Of a DNA stretch of 64,000 nt, positions 19,197 to 27,181 are shown piece by piece; the first letter of the stretch is position 1, and every line of letters begins with the position of its first letter. A program made the translations under genes and the position numbers. The DNA is from Bacteroidetes bacterium SCGC AAA795-G10 (GTDB taxonomy: Bacteria; Bacteroidota; Bacteroidia; Flavobacteriales; Flavobacteriaceae). Under the pieces are notes generated by a model. The model did no database searches, had not been told where the DNA came from, and worked only from the letters and a program-made list of their open reading frames with translations. The stretch covers positions 918,631 to 982,630 of the forward strand of contig QFDA01000001.1 of the NCBI GenBank assembly GCA_003130815.1, in the 5' to 3' direction.

Positions 19197-19697
19197 TTAA
19201 AATAAAAGTCCTTTAGCATTCCACAAACTTCGAATGTAAATGAATCCAAAGGCTAAACCGGTTAAAAACTTAATGAAGACCCCAACAAAAAATCCTAAAA
19301 ATGCTCCAATAGCCGCTTTTAAAGCTCCTTTTTTGTTGTCTTTATTAATAATTAATTCTCCTAAAAAAGCTCCCAAAAAAGGGCCTAATATTAAGCCAAA
19401 TGGTCCTAGAAATAGAATACCAAAAATTAATCCAATACTACTTCCGTAAACACTTCCTTTACCACCACCAAATTTTTTGGCACCCAAGCTTGGAATAAAA
19501 TAGTCTAAAATAAATATTGCTAAGGCAATACAAAAACTTAAGATTATTAAAGTAAAATCAATTGATATATGTGGTACAAAACTTAAAATCAAAATTCCAA
19601 CCCAAGCAGTTATAGGTCCCGGAATAATTGGAAGAAAGCTTCCAGCAATTCCTAATAGGATAAAACATCCAGATAGTAGAATCAATAAATTATCCAT
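19197..19697 (-). CDS. DUF456-family membrane protein
   Basis: About 166 residues, nearly all hydrophobic, rich in Gly and Pro, with roughly four to five helices. Characteristic segments are FLPIIPGPITAWVGIL and the central GxxxG-rich GLIFGILFLGPFGLILGPFLGAFLGE. Matches the DUF456 family of uncharacterised inner-membrane proteins. A TTG two codons upstream belongs to a TATTTTTG promoter element, so the ATG is chosen. Divergent from the lipoprotein gene. Confidence 0.85.
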   Translation of the reverse strand: MDNLLILLSGCFILLGIAGSFLPIIPGPITAWVGILILSFVPHISIDFTLIILSFCIALAIFILDYFIPSLGAKKFGGGKGSVYGSSIGLIFGILFLGPFGLILGPFLGAFLGELIINKDNKKGALKAAIGAFLGFFVGVFIKFLTGLAFGFIYIRSLWNAKGLLF

Positions 19698-19700
19698 AAT

Positions 19701-19708
19701 CAAAAATA
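19701..19708 (-). promoter_or_regulatory. Putative -7 element (TATTTTTG) abutting the DUF456 start
   Basis: Minus-strand TATTTTTG ends only three bases before the ATG. If active, transcription would begin at or within the start codon, giving a leaderless mRNA. No -33 TTG was seen at the expected distance. Confidence 0.3.
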
Positions 19709-19740
19709 TTCCTTTTTTCTCTTGGGTTGTAATTTAAATA

Positions 19741-19768
19741 TTGAAATAGATAAAAAAGTGTAATTTTA
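19741..19768 (+). promoter_or_regulatory. Putative promoter of the lipoprotein-ruvC-hemW transcript
   Basis: TTG (19741-19743), 17 bases, then TAATTTTA, one mismatch from TAnnTTTG. It ends 17 bases before the preferred ATG of the lipoprotein gene. Confidence 0.45.
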
Positions 19769-19785
19769 GGTTGAAATACTTGTTC

Positions 19786-20268
19786 ATGAAAAATATTAAG
19801 GTTTATATATTTATAATCAGCTTATCACTTTTAGCGATGGGATGCCACCTTTTTGAATCAACAAAGGTCTCTTCAAAAGAAATTAAGGCTGCATCCACTT
19901 GGTCAAAAAAAGATCAGGGGCCAACTTTCTCCGAATGTGAATCGATAGAGAGTACAGATGATAAAAAAGACTGTTTTGAGTCGATAGTTTCAAATTCAAT
20001 ATTAGACTACATAGACCAAAATCCATTGGAATCATCCGAACCAATTTCTGAGGAAATAAGTGCAGTACTTGTTATAGATAAAGAAGGATATTTTTCGTTA
20101 GACGAAATAGAGCGCTCTAGAAAGATGGACAATGCAATTCCAAATTTAGAAGAACAACTTCTCGCTGCCATCAATATGATACCTCAAGCAGAGCCTGCCA
20201 TAAAAACAAATGTTGGAGCTTTTGTTACTACAAAAATGGTATTACCAATTATGATTGTTGCCGATTGA
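19786..20268 (+). CDS. Lipoprotein of unknown function
   Basis: About 160 residues beginning with a lipoprotein signal peptide; the lipobox LLAMGC places the acylated cysteine at residue 20. The mature part has two further cysteines (SECES, KDCFE) and a C-terminal half (ISAVLVIDKEGYFSLDEIER to GAFVTTKMVLPIMI) that recalls TonB C-terminal domains found in Flavobacteriia lipoproteins, an inference only. A TTG 15 bases upstream is possible but the ATG gives a normal signal peptide. It precedes ruvC by seven bases. Confidence 0.75.
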   Translation: MKNIKVYIFIISLSLLAMGCHLFESTKVSSKEIKAASTWSKKDQGPTFSECESIESTDDKKDCFESIVSNSILDYIDQNPLESSEPISEEISAVLVIDKEGYFSLDEIERSRKMDNAIPNLEEQLLAAINMIPQAEPAIKTNVGAFVTTKMVLPIMIVAD

Positions 20269-20275
20269 CAACTCT

Positions 20276-20830
20276 ATGAATGAGGACAATATCATATTGG
20301 GAATTGATCCTGGAACTACAATAATGGGGTTTGGTATTATAAAAGCCACAAGTAAAGAAATGTCGTTGATACAAATGAATGAGTTGCAATTAAAAAAGTA
20401 TGAAAATCATTTTTTAAAACTTCAAAAAATTTTTGAGAGAACTCAAGAAATAATTGATGAATTTCATCCCGATGAAATTGCAATTGAAGCTCCATTTTTT
20501 GGTAAAAATGTTCAGTCAATGTTAAAGTTGGGAAGAGCGCAAGGCGTTGCAATGGCTGCTGGATTATCAAGGGAAGTAGCCATAACGGAGTATTCACCAA
20601 AAAAAATCAAAATGGCAATTACAGGAAACGGAAATGCCTCCAAAGAACAGGTTGCGAAAATGCTTCAAAAACTTTTTAAAATAGAAACTTTACCTAAGAA
20701 TCTAGATGCTACTGATGGATTGGCAGCAGCGGTTTGCCATTATTACAATCGGGGTAAATTTAAAAGTGAAAAATCATATTCAGGTTGGAGTGCTTTTGTA
20801 AATAAAAATCCTGATAAGGTTAAGTCTTAG
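20276..20830 (+). CDS. ruvC: Holliday junction resolvase RuvC
   Basis: Endonuclease that resolves Holliday junctions with RuvAB. The RNase H-like core has its acidic residues in ILGIDPGTTIMGFGII, IAIEAPFF and DATDGLAAAVCHY, with the conserved middle segment GNGNASKEQV. The ATG chosen lies seven bases past the lipoprotein stop; an upstream TTG overlapping that gene would add seven residues with no conserved content. About 184 residues, normal length. Probably in an operon with the lipoprotein and hemW. Confidence 0.95.
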   Translation: MNEDNIILGIDPGTTIMGFGIIKATSKEMSLIQMNELQLKKYENHFLKLQKIFERTQEIIDEFHPDEIAIEAPFFGKNVQSMLKLGRAQGVAMAAGLSREVAITEYSPKKIKMAITGNGNASKEQVAKMLQKLFKIETLPKNLDATDGLAAAVCHYYNRGKFKSEKSYSGWSAFVNKNPDKVKS

Positions 20831-20851
20831 TAACTTCTTAAGCTATTAAAA

Positions 20852-21976
20852 ATGGCCAACCTTTATATACACTTTCCATTTTGTAAACAAGCCTGCCATT
20901 ATTGTAATTTTCATTTTTCAACAAAAAAAATAGATTCTGGTGGGATGTTAGATCTTATCAATAAAGAACTTAAAATAAGAGCAAGCGAGGTAAAGGCACC
21001 ACTTGAAAGCATTTATTTTGGAGGTGGTACTCCGTCAATGATTGAACCGAAATCAATTAAGTCATTTATAAATTCTATTAAAGTACAATTTCAATTTATT
21101 CCCGAAATTGAAGTAACACTTGAGGCAAATCCTGATGATATTAATGAAGACTATCTTTTAAACCTTAGAAGCGCTGGAATCAATCGTCTTAGTCTTGGCA
21201 TCCAATCTTTTTTTGATGAAGATCTTAAATTAATGAATAGAGCTCATGATCAAAAGCAAGCCCTAGAGTCAATAAATATTGTAAGAAAATATTTTAATAA
21301 CTATTCTATTGATTTGATTTATGGGATTCCCTATACAACTTTAAAGGACTGGAAAAAGAACCTCAATATTGCTTTAGATTTTAATCCACCTCATATTTCA
21401 GCTTATGTTTTAACTGTTGAAAAGAAAACGGCATTAGATTTTCTAGTTAAAGAAAAAAAAATCGCCCTTTTAGATGAAGAATTAGTAAAACAACAATATG
21501 ATTTGCTTATCAAAAAGCTTGAACAGAAAGGTTATATAAATTATGAATTTTCAAGTTTTGGCAAACCAAATTATTTTTCAGTAAATAACTTAAACTACTG
21601 GAATAATAAACCTTACTTGGGGTTAGGACCATCTTCTCATAGTTTTGATGGGGTTTCAATAAGAAGTTGGAACATATCAAATAATCACCAATATAAAAAG
21701 GGTATTGAGTCGGGAAAATTATTAATAGAGTATGAAGAATTGAGCAAAAAAGACAGATATAACGAGTATCTAATGACTTCTTTGCGTAAAAGTGAAGGTG
21801 TTTCTTTGTCTTATGTAGAGGAAAGTTTTGGAAGTACTTATGTCTCTTATTTGGAAGAGCAGGTCTCAAGGCATTTGCATAAAAGAAACCTATTCTGGGA
21901 TGGCAATTTTTTAAAAATTTCAAATAAGGCAAAGTTTCTAACCGATGGGATAGCTGCTGATCTTTTTATCGTTTAA
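20852..21976 (+). CDS. hemW: Radical SAM heme chaperone HemW
   Basis: HemW/coproporphyrinogen III oxidase-like protein, thought to bind and deliver heme rather than oxidise the porphyrin. The N-terminal IHFPFCKQACHYCNFHF contains the CxxxCxxC SAM cluster motif and the extra CxF signature typical of HemW. YFGGGTPSM, LGIQSF and the C-terminal HemW domain (YLGLGPSSHSF) follow. Length of 374 residues fits. It lies 21 bases after ruvC and is convergent with the dipeptidase gene. Confidence 0.93.
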   Translation: MANLYIHFPFCKQACHYCNFHFSTKKIDSGGMLDLINKELKIRASEVKAPLESIYFGGGTPSMIEPKSIKSFINSIKVQFQFIPEIEVTLEANPDDINEDYLLNLRSAGINRLSLGIQSFFDEDLKLMNRAHDQKQALESINIVRKYFNNYSIDLIYGIPYTTLKDWKKNLNIALDFNPPHISAYVLTVEKKTALDFLVKEKKIALLDEELVKQQYDLLIKKLEQKGYINYEFSSFGKPNYFSVNNLNYWNNKPYLGLGPSSHSFDGVSIRSWNISNNHQYKKGIESGKLLIEYEELSKKDRYNEYLMTSLRKSEGVSLSYVEESFGSTYVSYLEEQVSRHLHKRNLFWDGNFLKISNKAKFLTDGIAADLFIV

Positions 21977-21984
21977 TAATTATT

Positions 21985-23361
21985 CTATTTTTTGTAAAGT
22001 TTGATAAAATGGTCATAAAACTTTGGTATAGTTTCTATGCCCTTAAAAAAATTAAATAAACCAAAATGCTCATTTGGTGAATGAAGTGCATCACTATCTA
22101 ATCCGAAACCCATTAAAATAGACTTAACCCCAAGCTCCTTCTCAAACATAGGAACAATTGGGATACTTCCCCCACCTCTTTTAGGTATAGGTGAAGTTCC
22201 AAAGGTTTCCTTATATGCTTGGTGTGCAGCTTGATATCCAATAGTCGAAATGGGAGTAACATACGCATAACCGCCATGATGAGTTATAACTTCAACGTTA
22301 ACTCCTTTAGGTGCTAAAGATTTGAAGTGATTAGAAAATAGTTCACTAATTTCTTCCCAGTCTTGGTCAGGTACAAGACGCATTGATATTTTTGCATGTG
22401 CCTTGCTTGGAATTACAGTTTTAGCACCGTCACCCATATATCCACCCCATATTCCATTCACATCCAGTGTCGGTCTTATTGAACGATGCTCTTCGGTTGT
22501 ATAACCCTTTTCTCCATCAACATCGTCAATACCAATAGAATCTTTTAATTCTTGTAGATCAAATGGAGCCTTTTTCATTTCGGAGCGTTCTTTTTTTGAC
22601 AGTTCAACTACTTTATCATAAAACCCAGGGATAGTAATTTTTTTATTTTCATCTTGAAGTTGCGAAATCATATCACACAAAACATTAATTGGATTAAGTA
22701 CAGCACCACCATAAATTCCAGAATGTAAATCCCTGTTGGGTCCTGTAACGGATACCTCCATATAACTTAAGCCTCTTAGGCCAGTAGTTATTGAAGGTAA
22801 GTCTTGGGCAATCATACTTGTATCGGATATAAGAATCACATCGCATTTTAGTTTTTCTTTATTTCCCTTAACAAAATCTTCAAGATTATCACTACCAACT
22901 TCTTCTTCTCCTTCGATCATAAATTTAATATTGCAAGGAATAGGACCTTTAGCGAGCATAATTTCAAATGCTTTTATATGCATAAACATTTGACCTTTAT
23001 CATCGCATGCACCTCGAGCAAAGACAGCTCCATTGGGGTGAATTTCAGTTTTTTTAATAACTGGTTCAAAGGGAGGACTTTCCCAAAGGTCAATGGGATC
23101 AGGAGGCTGAACATCATAGTGTCCATAGACTAAAACCGTAGGAAGCTTTACATCTTTTATATACTCACCGTAAACTATAGGATGTCCTGGGGTTGAAATA
23201 ATTTCAGTTTTTGGGCAACCTGATTTTTTTAAAGCGTTTTCTACCCACTGTGCTGCCTGTTGCACATCTTTATTGTGAGTTGGATTTGCACTTACAGAAG
23301 GGATTTTTAGAAAATCCATCCATTCTTCTAGAAATCTATTTTGATCTTTGGTTAATGTCAT
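21985..23361 (-). CDS. M20-family dipeptidase / metallopeptidase
   Basis: Dinuclear zinc peptidase of the M20 family, about 458 residues. Metal ligands and catalytic residues are visible in LVYGHYDVQP, FARGACDDKG and MIEGEEEVGS, with later SDTS and GGSIPIV segments and a final His in DALHSPNE. A dimerisation lid domain lies in the middle (about 195-360). No signal peptide, so cytoplasmic. An upstream TTG start would add nine residues; the ATG is preferred. Substrate is probably dipeptides such as Xaa-His, but the exact specificity is not readable. Confidence 0.92.
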   Translation of the reverse strand: MTLTKDQNRFLEEWMDFLKIPSVSANPTHNKDVQQAAQWVENALKKSGCPKTEIISTPGHPIVYGEYIKDVKLPTVLVYGHYDVQPPDPIDLWESPPFEPVIKKTEIHPNGAVFARGACDDKGQMFMHIKAFEIMLAKGPIPCNIKFMIEGEEEVGSDNLEDFVKGNKEKLKCDVILISDTSMIAQDLPSITTGLRGLSYMEVSVTGPNRDLHSGIYGGAVLNPINVLCDMISQLQDENKKITIPGFYDKVVELSKKERSEMKKAPFDLQELKDSIGIDDVDGEKGYTTEEHRSIRPTLDVNGIWGGYMGDGAKTVIPSKAHAKISMRLVPDQDWEEISELFSNHFKSLAPKGVNVEVITHHGGYAYVTPISTIGYQAAHQAYKETFGTSPIPKRGGGSIPIVPMFEKELGVKSILMGFGLDSDALHSPNEHFGLFNFFKGIETIPKFYDHFIKLYKK

Positions 23362-23456
23362 TTTAATATCTCTAAGTAATTCAAGCAAAGTTAACTCATG
23401 TATTTTTTTAGGAGAAGAAATTTTATTGAAAAACTTAATTATATTTGTCCACCTCT

Positions 23457-23538
23457 GCGGGTGTGGTGAAATTGGTAGACACGCTAGATTTAGGATCTAG
23501 TGCTTCACGGCGTGGGGGTTCGAGTCCCTTCACCCGCA
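23457..23538 (+). tRNA. tRNA-Leu (anticodon TAG)
   Basis: Class II tRNA with acceptor GCGGGTG paired to CACCCGC, discriminator A, D arm, anticodon stem CTAGA/TCTAG with loop TTTAGGA (anticodon TAG), long variable arm (TGCTTCACGGCGTG) and T arm GGGGG-TTCGAGT-CCCTT. CCA is not fully encoded. A terminator follows immediately. Confidence 0.95.
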
Positions 23539-23540
23539 CA

Positions 23541-23573
23541 AAAAACCCCAATAGAGTTGGGGTTTTATTTTTT
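23541..23573 (+). terminator. Rho-independent terminator after tRNA-Leu
   Basis: The stem AAAACCCCAA / TTGGGGTTTT with loop TAGAG is followed by ATTTTTT. It begins three bases after the tRNA and also faces the end of the minus-strand BNR-repeat gene. Confidence 0.88.
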
Positions 23574-23612
23574 CTAAACTTTTATTTACAAACTTAAATA
23601 AGAATTATTAAT

Positions 23613-26600
23613 TCAATCATTCATTATTATTTGGGGTAACGAAGAATGAGAAGAACTTATTTGGTTTATACTTACTTTAAAATCCTCCATTTTCCTCAAG
23701 TGAACATCGAGCTCTTGTTTTAAACTTTTTATTCTTTCTTGCTGAGGAATTGTTGGTGGATTGGTTGTATTATCGATTGCTCGCATCAATGTTTTTATTT
23801 CCTCTTTCAATCTTGGTTTTTGCCTGTAACCCATTGAAGGAGGTGGCCTCATTAAATGATCATCCTTAAAGGTCTTAATTTTATTGTGTAATCTTTCTAA
23901 CTTTGGAAGGTCTTTACTAGACACAACCTTAAGTTTTATAGCTAAAGCCTCAATCTGTTCCTCTATAAACAGAATATTTTCTATTAATTTATGTGTATGA
24001 TTTTGTAAGTCTCGTAAGCTAACTAAAGCTTCAGATTTTAGTTTATAATTTTCCACAGGCATTTCTATCCTATAATCACCACTCACTACAAACTCAGAGA
24101 CTTCAGTTGTGTTATTATATTTAATTTCAGCTATATAAATTCCAGGAGCAACTTTTGGTCTTATCTCTTCACTTAAACCTTCATATGTTTTTCCAGGCTT
24201 AGTTTTTTTAATTTCCAACTTGCCTTGCTCATTTACATTTAATGGATTTACTGAATCATAACCAAGGTCCCATGTTAATCTATTAATTCCTTTTTCTGGA
24301 TTTTCATCTTCAAGAGTTGTAATCAAATTATTTTGTTTATCAAAAATTTTTACCTCTATGGAACTTTTAGGTTTATGATTTAAATAATAATTTATGTAAG
24401 TGCCGTATTCTGGATTTTTCGCAGTATACTTTTTATCTCCTAAATTTTCTAAACGCCAGTACATATTCCATAAAACACCTTCTCTTACTGGGAAAAGGTG
24501 AATAGATTTATCCAATATTCCATCTAACTCCTCTAAAGGTCTAATATCATCTAAAATGTAGGCTCCTCTTCCATGGGTACCAACAACTAGATCCCGATCT
24601 CTTTTCTGAATCCTTAAATCTCTCACTGAGACATTAGGAAGGTCAATGTTGATTTTTTCCCAATTTTTTCCACTATCCCAACTTGCATATATGCCATGTT
24701 CCATTCCAGCGAATAATAATTTAGCATTATGAGGGTCTTGTCGAACTACCTTTACGTAATCATCCTGAGGAAGATTACCCGAAATTTTTTCCCACGTTTT
24801 TCCAAAATTTTTGGTCATAAAAATATAAGGTTTAAAATCATCCATACGATGTTGATCAACAGTGATAAATGCAGTTCCAGCATTGTGTTCTGAAGCATGT
24901 ATTTTTGAAACCCATGAAAATTTTGGGAGACCTTTAATTCTGTTGTTTAAATTTTTCCAACTTGCTCCACCGTCCATTGTGAGTTGAACATTTCCGTCAT
25001 CAGTACCAGCCCAGATAACTCCTTTTTGAATAGGCGATTCGGCTATATAGAGAATCGTACAATGGAATTCAGCTGCAGTATTGTCTTGATAAATAGTCCC
25101 TCCTGAAGATATTTGCTTTGACTTATCGTTAGTAGTTAAGTCTGGACTAATTACCTCCCAACTATTACCGCGGTCTTGCGATTTAAATATTACATTTCCT
25201 CCAATGTAAACAGTCTCTGGGTCATGAGGTGAAATATGAATTGGAGAATCCCAATTAAATCTGTATTTGTGTTTATCAATTGCATCTCCAGCGGAGCCTA
25301 CAATTTTTGGATAAGGGTGAATGGTTCTAACATTACCGTATCTGCTGTCAACAAGAAAGGGAACACCTCCCTGAAGATTTGTATAAACTAAATGTTCATT
25401 ACCCGGAATAGGCTCGGCATAGTAACCATCACCATAGGCGAGTCCTCTCCAATGGCGTTTTAAAATCCCTGCATTATACAGAGAGTTGCTAGGGCCAACC
25501 CAAGTACCATTATCTTGGAGGCCTCCATAAACATTATAAGGTCTAAGGTTGTCAACTTGAATTTGATAAAATTGTGAAAGTTCAATATTATTTATTATTT
25601 CCCAGCTATCACCACCATCAAAGGATCTTTGAAAACCACCATCGCTACCATTTAAAATGTATTTGGGATTTTTAGGATCTATCCAAAGTGATTGATGGTC
25701 CCCATGAACAGATGTAGCGATTCGCTCCCAAGTATTTCCACTATCTTTTGATCGGCTCAGCCATCCTGATATGGAGAACAGGATATTGGAATGCTGTGGA
25801 TCAACTCTTACATCACTATAGTAAAAGGGTCTAAAGTTAATGTTAGGATCGTCATTTACCATTTCCCAGTTTTCGCCTTTATCATTTGAGCGAAAAACAG
25901 TACCACCTCCCTTAAATTCTGTCATTAGATAAATAATATTTGGATCACTTTGTGCAATATAAATCCCTGGTCTTGCCATGTCAGTTTTTGGCAGGCCTTT
26001 CATTATTTTTTTCCAAGTGGCACCTCCATCTGTAGTTTTATAGACAGCAGTATTTTTTCCACCATCATCAAAACGCCAAGGTCTTCTTCGAAAAGTCCAC
26101 ATCCCTGCATACATAACTCTTGGATTTTTAATTTCCATAGCAATATCAGCACAGCCTGTATTTTCATCTATAAATAAAACTTTATCCCAAGTATTACCAC
26201 CATCAGTAGTTTTAAATACGCCTCTTTCTTTATTTGGCCCCCATTGTTTTCCAAGTGCACAAACGCAAGCTATATCAGGATTATTTGGATCAACAACAAT
26301 ACGTTTTATTCGCTCTGTTTTTTTTAAACCAAGATTTTTCCACGTTTGTCCACCATCAATGGATCTATATACACCCCACCCATAGCCTACACTATTTCGA
26401 GGGTCTCCTTCTCCAGTACCTACCCAGAGCACATTACTATCTGAGGGGGCTATGGTGAGTGCACCTATGGAGTAGGCTCTTTGATTTTCAAAAATAGGTT
26501 TGAAATTTACTCCTCCATCAATTGTTTTATGAATGCCTCCATCTGCTCCACTAACATAAAAAGTTGAGGGATCTCCAGGTACTCCATCAATGTCAGTTAC

Positions 26601-26744
26601 TCTTCCTCCCATGTTGGCAGGTCCTATTGCTCTCCAAGAATATTTTTTAAGGAGTTCAGCTCTTTGAGTATGTCCCTCAGCTATTATACTAAAAAAAGCA
26701 AGGATAATTAGTACGTATTTCTTGAGAATATTTAAATTTTCCAT
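23613..26744 (-). CDS. Secreted BNR/VPS10 (sortilin-like) beta-propeller protein
   Basis: About 1043 residues with an N-terminal signal peptide (VLIILAFFSIIAEGHTQ). The first 700 residues hold repeated Asp-box/BNR motifs (DGGVNF, DGGQTWKN, DGGNTWDKV, KSQDRGNSWEV, DGGASWKNL, DSGKNWEK), the pattern of seven- and ten-bladed propellers in sortilin/VPS10 and glycosyl-hydrolase-like proteins of Bacteroidota. The last 300 residues contain an Ig-like segment and a helical coil. No T9SS C-terminal sorting domain is evident. Function unknown; some relatives are annotated as glycosyl hydrolases without proof. The ATG is preferred over a TTG seven codons upstream. Confidence 0.88.
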   Translation of the reverse strand: MENLNILKKYVLIILAFFSIIAEGHTQRAELLKKYSWRAIGPANMGGRVTDIDGVPGDPSTFYVSGADGGIHKTIDGGVNFKPIFENQRAYSIGALTIAPSDSNVLWVGTGEGDPRNSVGYGWGVYRSIDGGQTWKNLGLKKTERIKRIVVDPNNPDIACVCALGKQWGPNKERGVFKTTDGGNTWDKVLFIDENTGCADIAMEIKNPRVMYAGMWTFRRRPWRFDDGGKNTAVYKTTDGGATWKKIMKGLPKTDMARPGIYIAQSDPNIIYLMTEFKGGGTVFRSNDKGENWEMVNDDPNINFRPFYYSDVRVDPQHSNILFSISGWLSRSKDSGNTWERIATSVHGDHQSLWIDPKNPKYILNGSDGGFQRSFDGGDSWEIINNIELSQFYQIQVDNLRPYNVYGGLQDNGTWVGPSNSLYNAGILKRHWRGLAYGDGYYAEPIPGNEHLVYTNLQGGVPFLVDSRYGNVRTIHPYPKIVGSAGDAIDKHKYRFNWDSPIHISPHDPETVYIGGNVIFKSQDRGNSWEVISPDLTTNDKSKQISSGGTIYQDNTAAEFHCTILYIAESPIQKGVIWAGTDDGNVQLTMDGGASWKNLNNRIKGLPKFSWVSKIHASEHNAGTAFITVDQHRMDDFKPYIFMTKNFGKTWEKISGNLPQDDYVKVVRQDPHNAKLLFAGMEHGIYASWDSGKNWEKINIDLPNVSVRDLRIQKRDRDLVVGTHGRGAYILDDIRPLEELDGILDKSIHLFPVREGVLWNMYWRLENLGDKKYTAKNPEYGTYINYYLNHKPKSSIEVKIFDKQNNLITTLEDENPEKGINRLTWDLGYDSVNPLNVNEQGKLEIKKTKPGKTYEGLSEEIRPKVAPGIYIAEIKYNNTTEVSEFVVSGDYRIEMPVENYKLKSEALVSLRDLQNHTHKLIENILFIEEQIEALAIKLKVVSSKDLPKLERLHNKIKTFKDDHLMRPPPSMGYRQKPRLKEEIKTLMRAIDNTTNPPTIPQQERIKSLKQELDVHLRKMEDFKVSINQISSSHSSLPQIIMND

Positions 26745-26889
26745 TGGTCTTATTTGATTATTCAATTTAAAAAAAACTAAGTAAAATTCATATTGGAAAT
26801 CATTTTGGAAATTTTTACTTTAAAGGATCATAATTATATGTATTAGAGGACTTTAGTATTATTTTATGTTTTTTAAGCTATAATTATTA

Positions 26890-26909
26890 AAATGCAGTGG
26901 AAATGCAGT
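26890..26909 (+). promoter_or_regulatory. Direct repeat AAATGCAGT x2 (11-base period), candidate operator
   Basis: Two exact copies of AAATGCAGT (26890-26898 and 26901-26909) lie one helical turn apart in the gap upstream of the micro-ORFs and TPR/HTH regulator. The same hexamer in inverse orientation (ACTGCA), again with an 11-base period, occurs upstream of the small HTH gene. This suggests a shared regulatory protein. Confidence 0.5.
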
Positions 26910-26966
26910 ATAAAATGATTAAAATTTATATTGGAAGTTCAATATATTAGCATCAATCAAATCAAA

Positions 26967-27101
26967 ATGGATTACAATTACTTATATCATACCGATATAC
27001 CAAAAGGGGTAAAGTCAGTTTATATTAATGGAAAAAAGATAAGCAGAGAAGAATTTTTAAAAGAAAGGGAAAACTTTTTTTCAAAAAAAAGGTCAATTTG
27101 A
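26967..27101 (+). CDS. Putative 44-residue micro-protein
   Basis: A short ORF from ATG reading MDYNYLYHTDIPKGVKSVYI and onward, ending in a basic stretch (FLKRKGKLFFKKRSI). It is not recognised. Support is positional: its TGA overlaps the TTG of the next micro-ORF in a TTGA junction, and it lies in a gap otherwise unexplained. It could equally be a chance ORF in a leader. Confidence 0.35.
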   Translation: MDYNYLYHTDIPKGVKSVYINGKKISREEFLKERENFFSKKRSI

Positions 27102-27175
27102 ATTTAAGGACATGGATAGAGGTATTAATAATCTTTTTTATAGTCTTAATCATTTTCCTCTACTTAAAAAAATAG
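27098..27175 (+). CDS. Putative 25-residue single-helix membrane peptide
   Basis: TTG-initiated ORF: a short polar N-terminus (NLRTWIE), a hydrophobic helix VLIIFFIVLIIFLYL, and a Lys-Lys end. The composition is that of a genuine membrane micro-protein. It overlaps the previous ORF by four bases and ends six bases before the TTG of the TPR/HTH regulator, consistent with translational coupling. Unknown family. Confidence 0.35.
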   Translation: MNLRTWIEVLIIFFIVLIIFLYLKK

Positions 27176-27181
27176 CAACCC

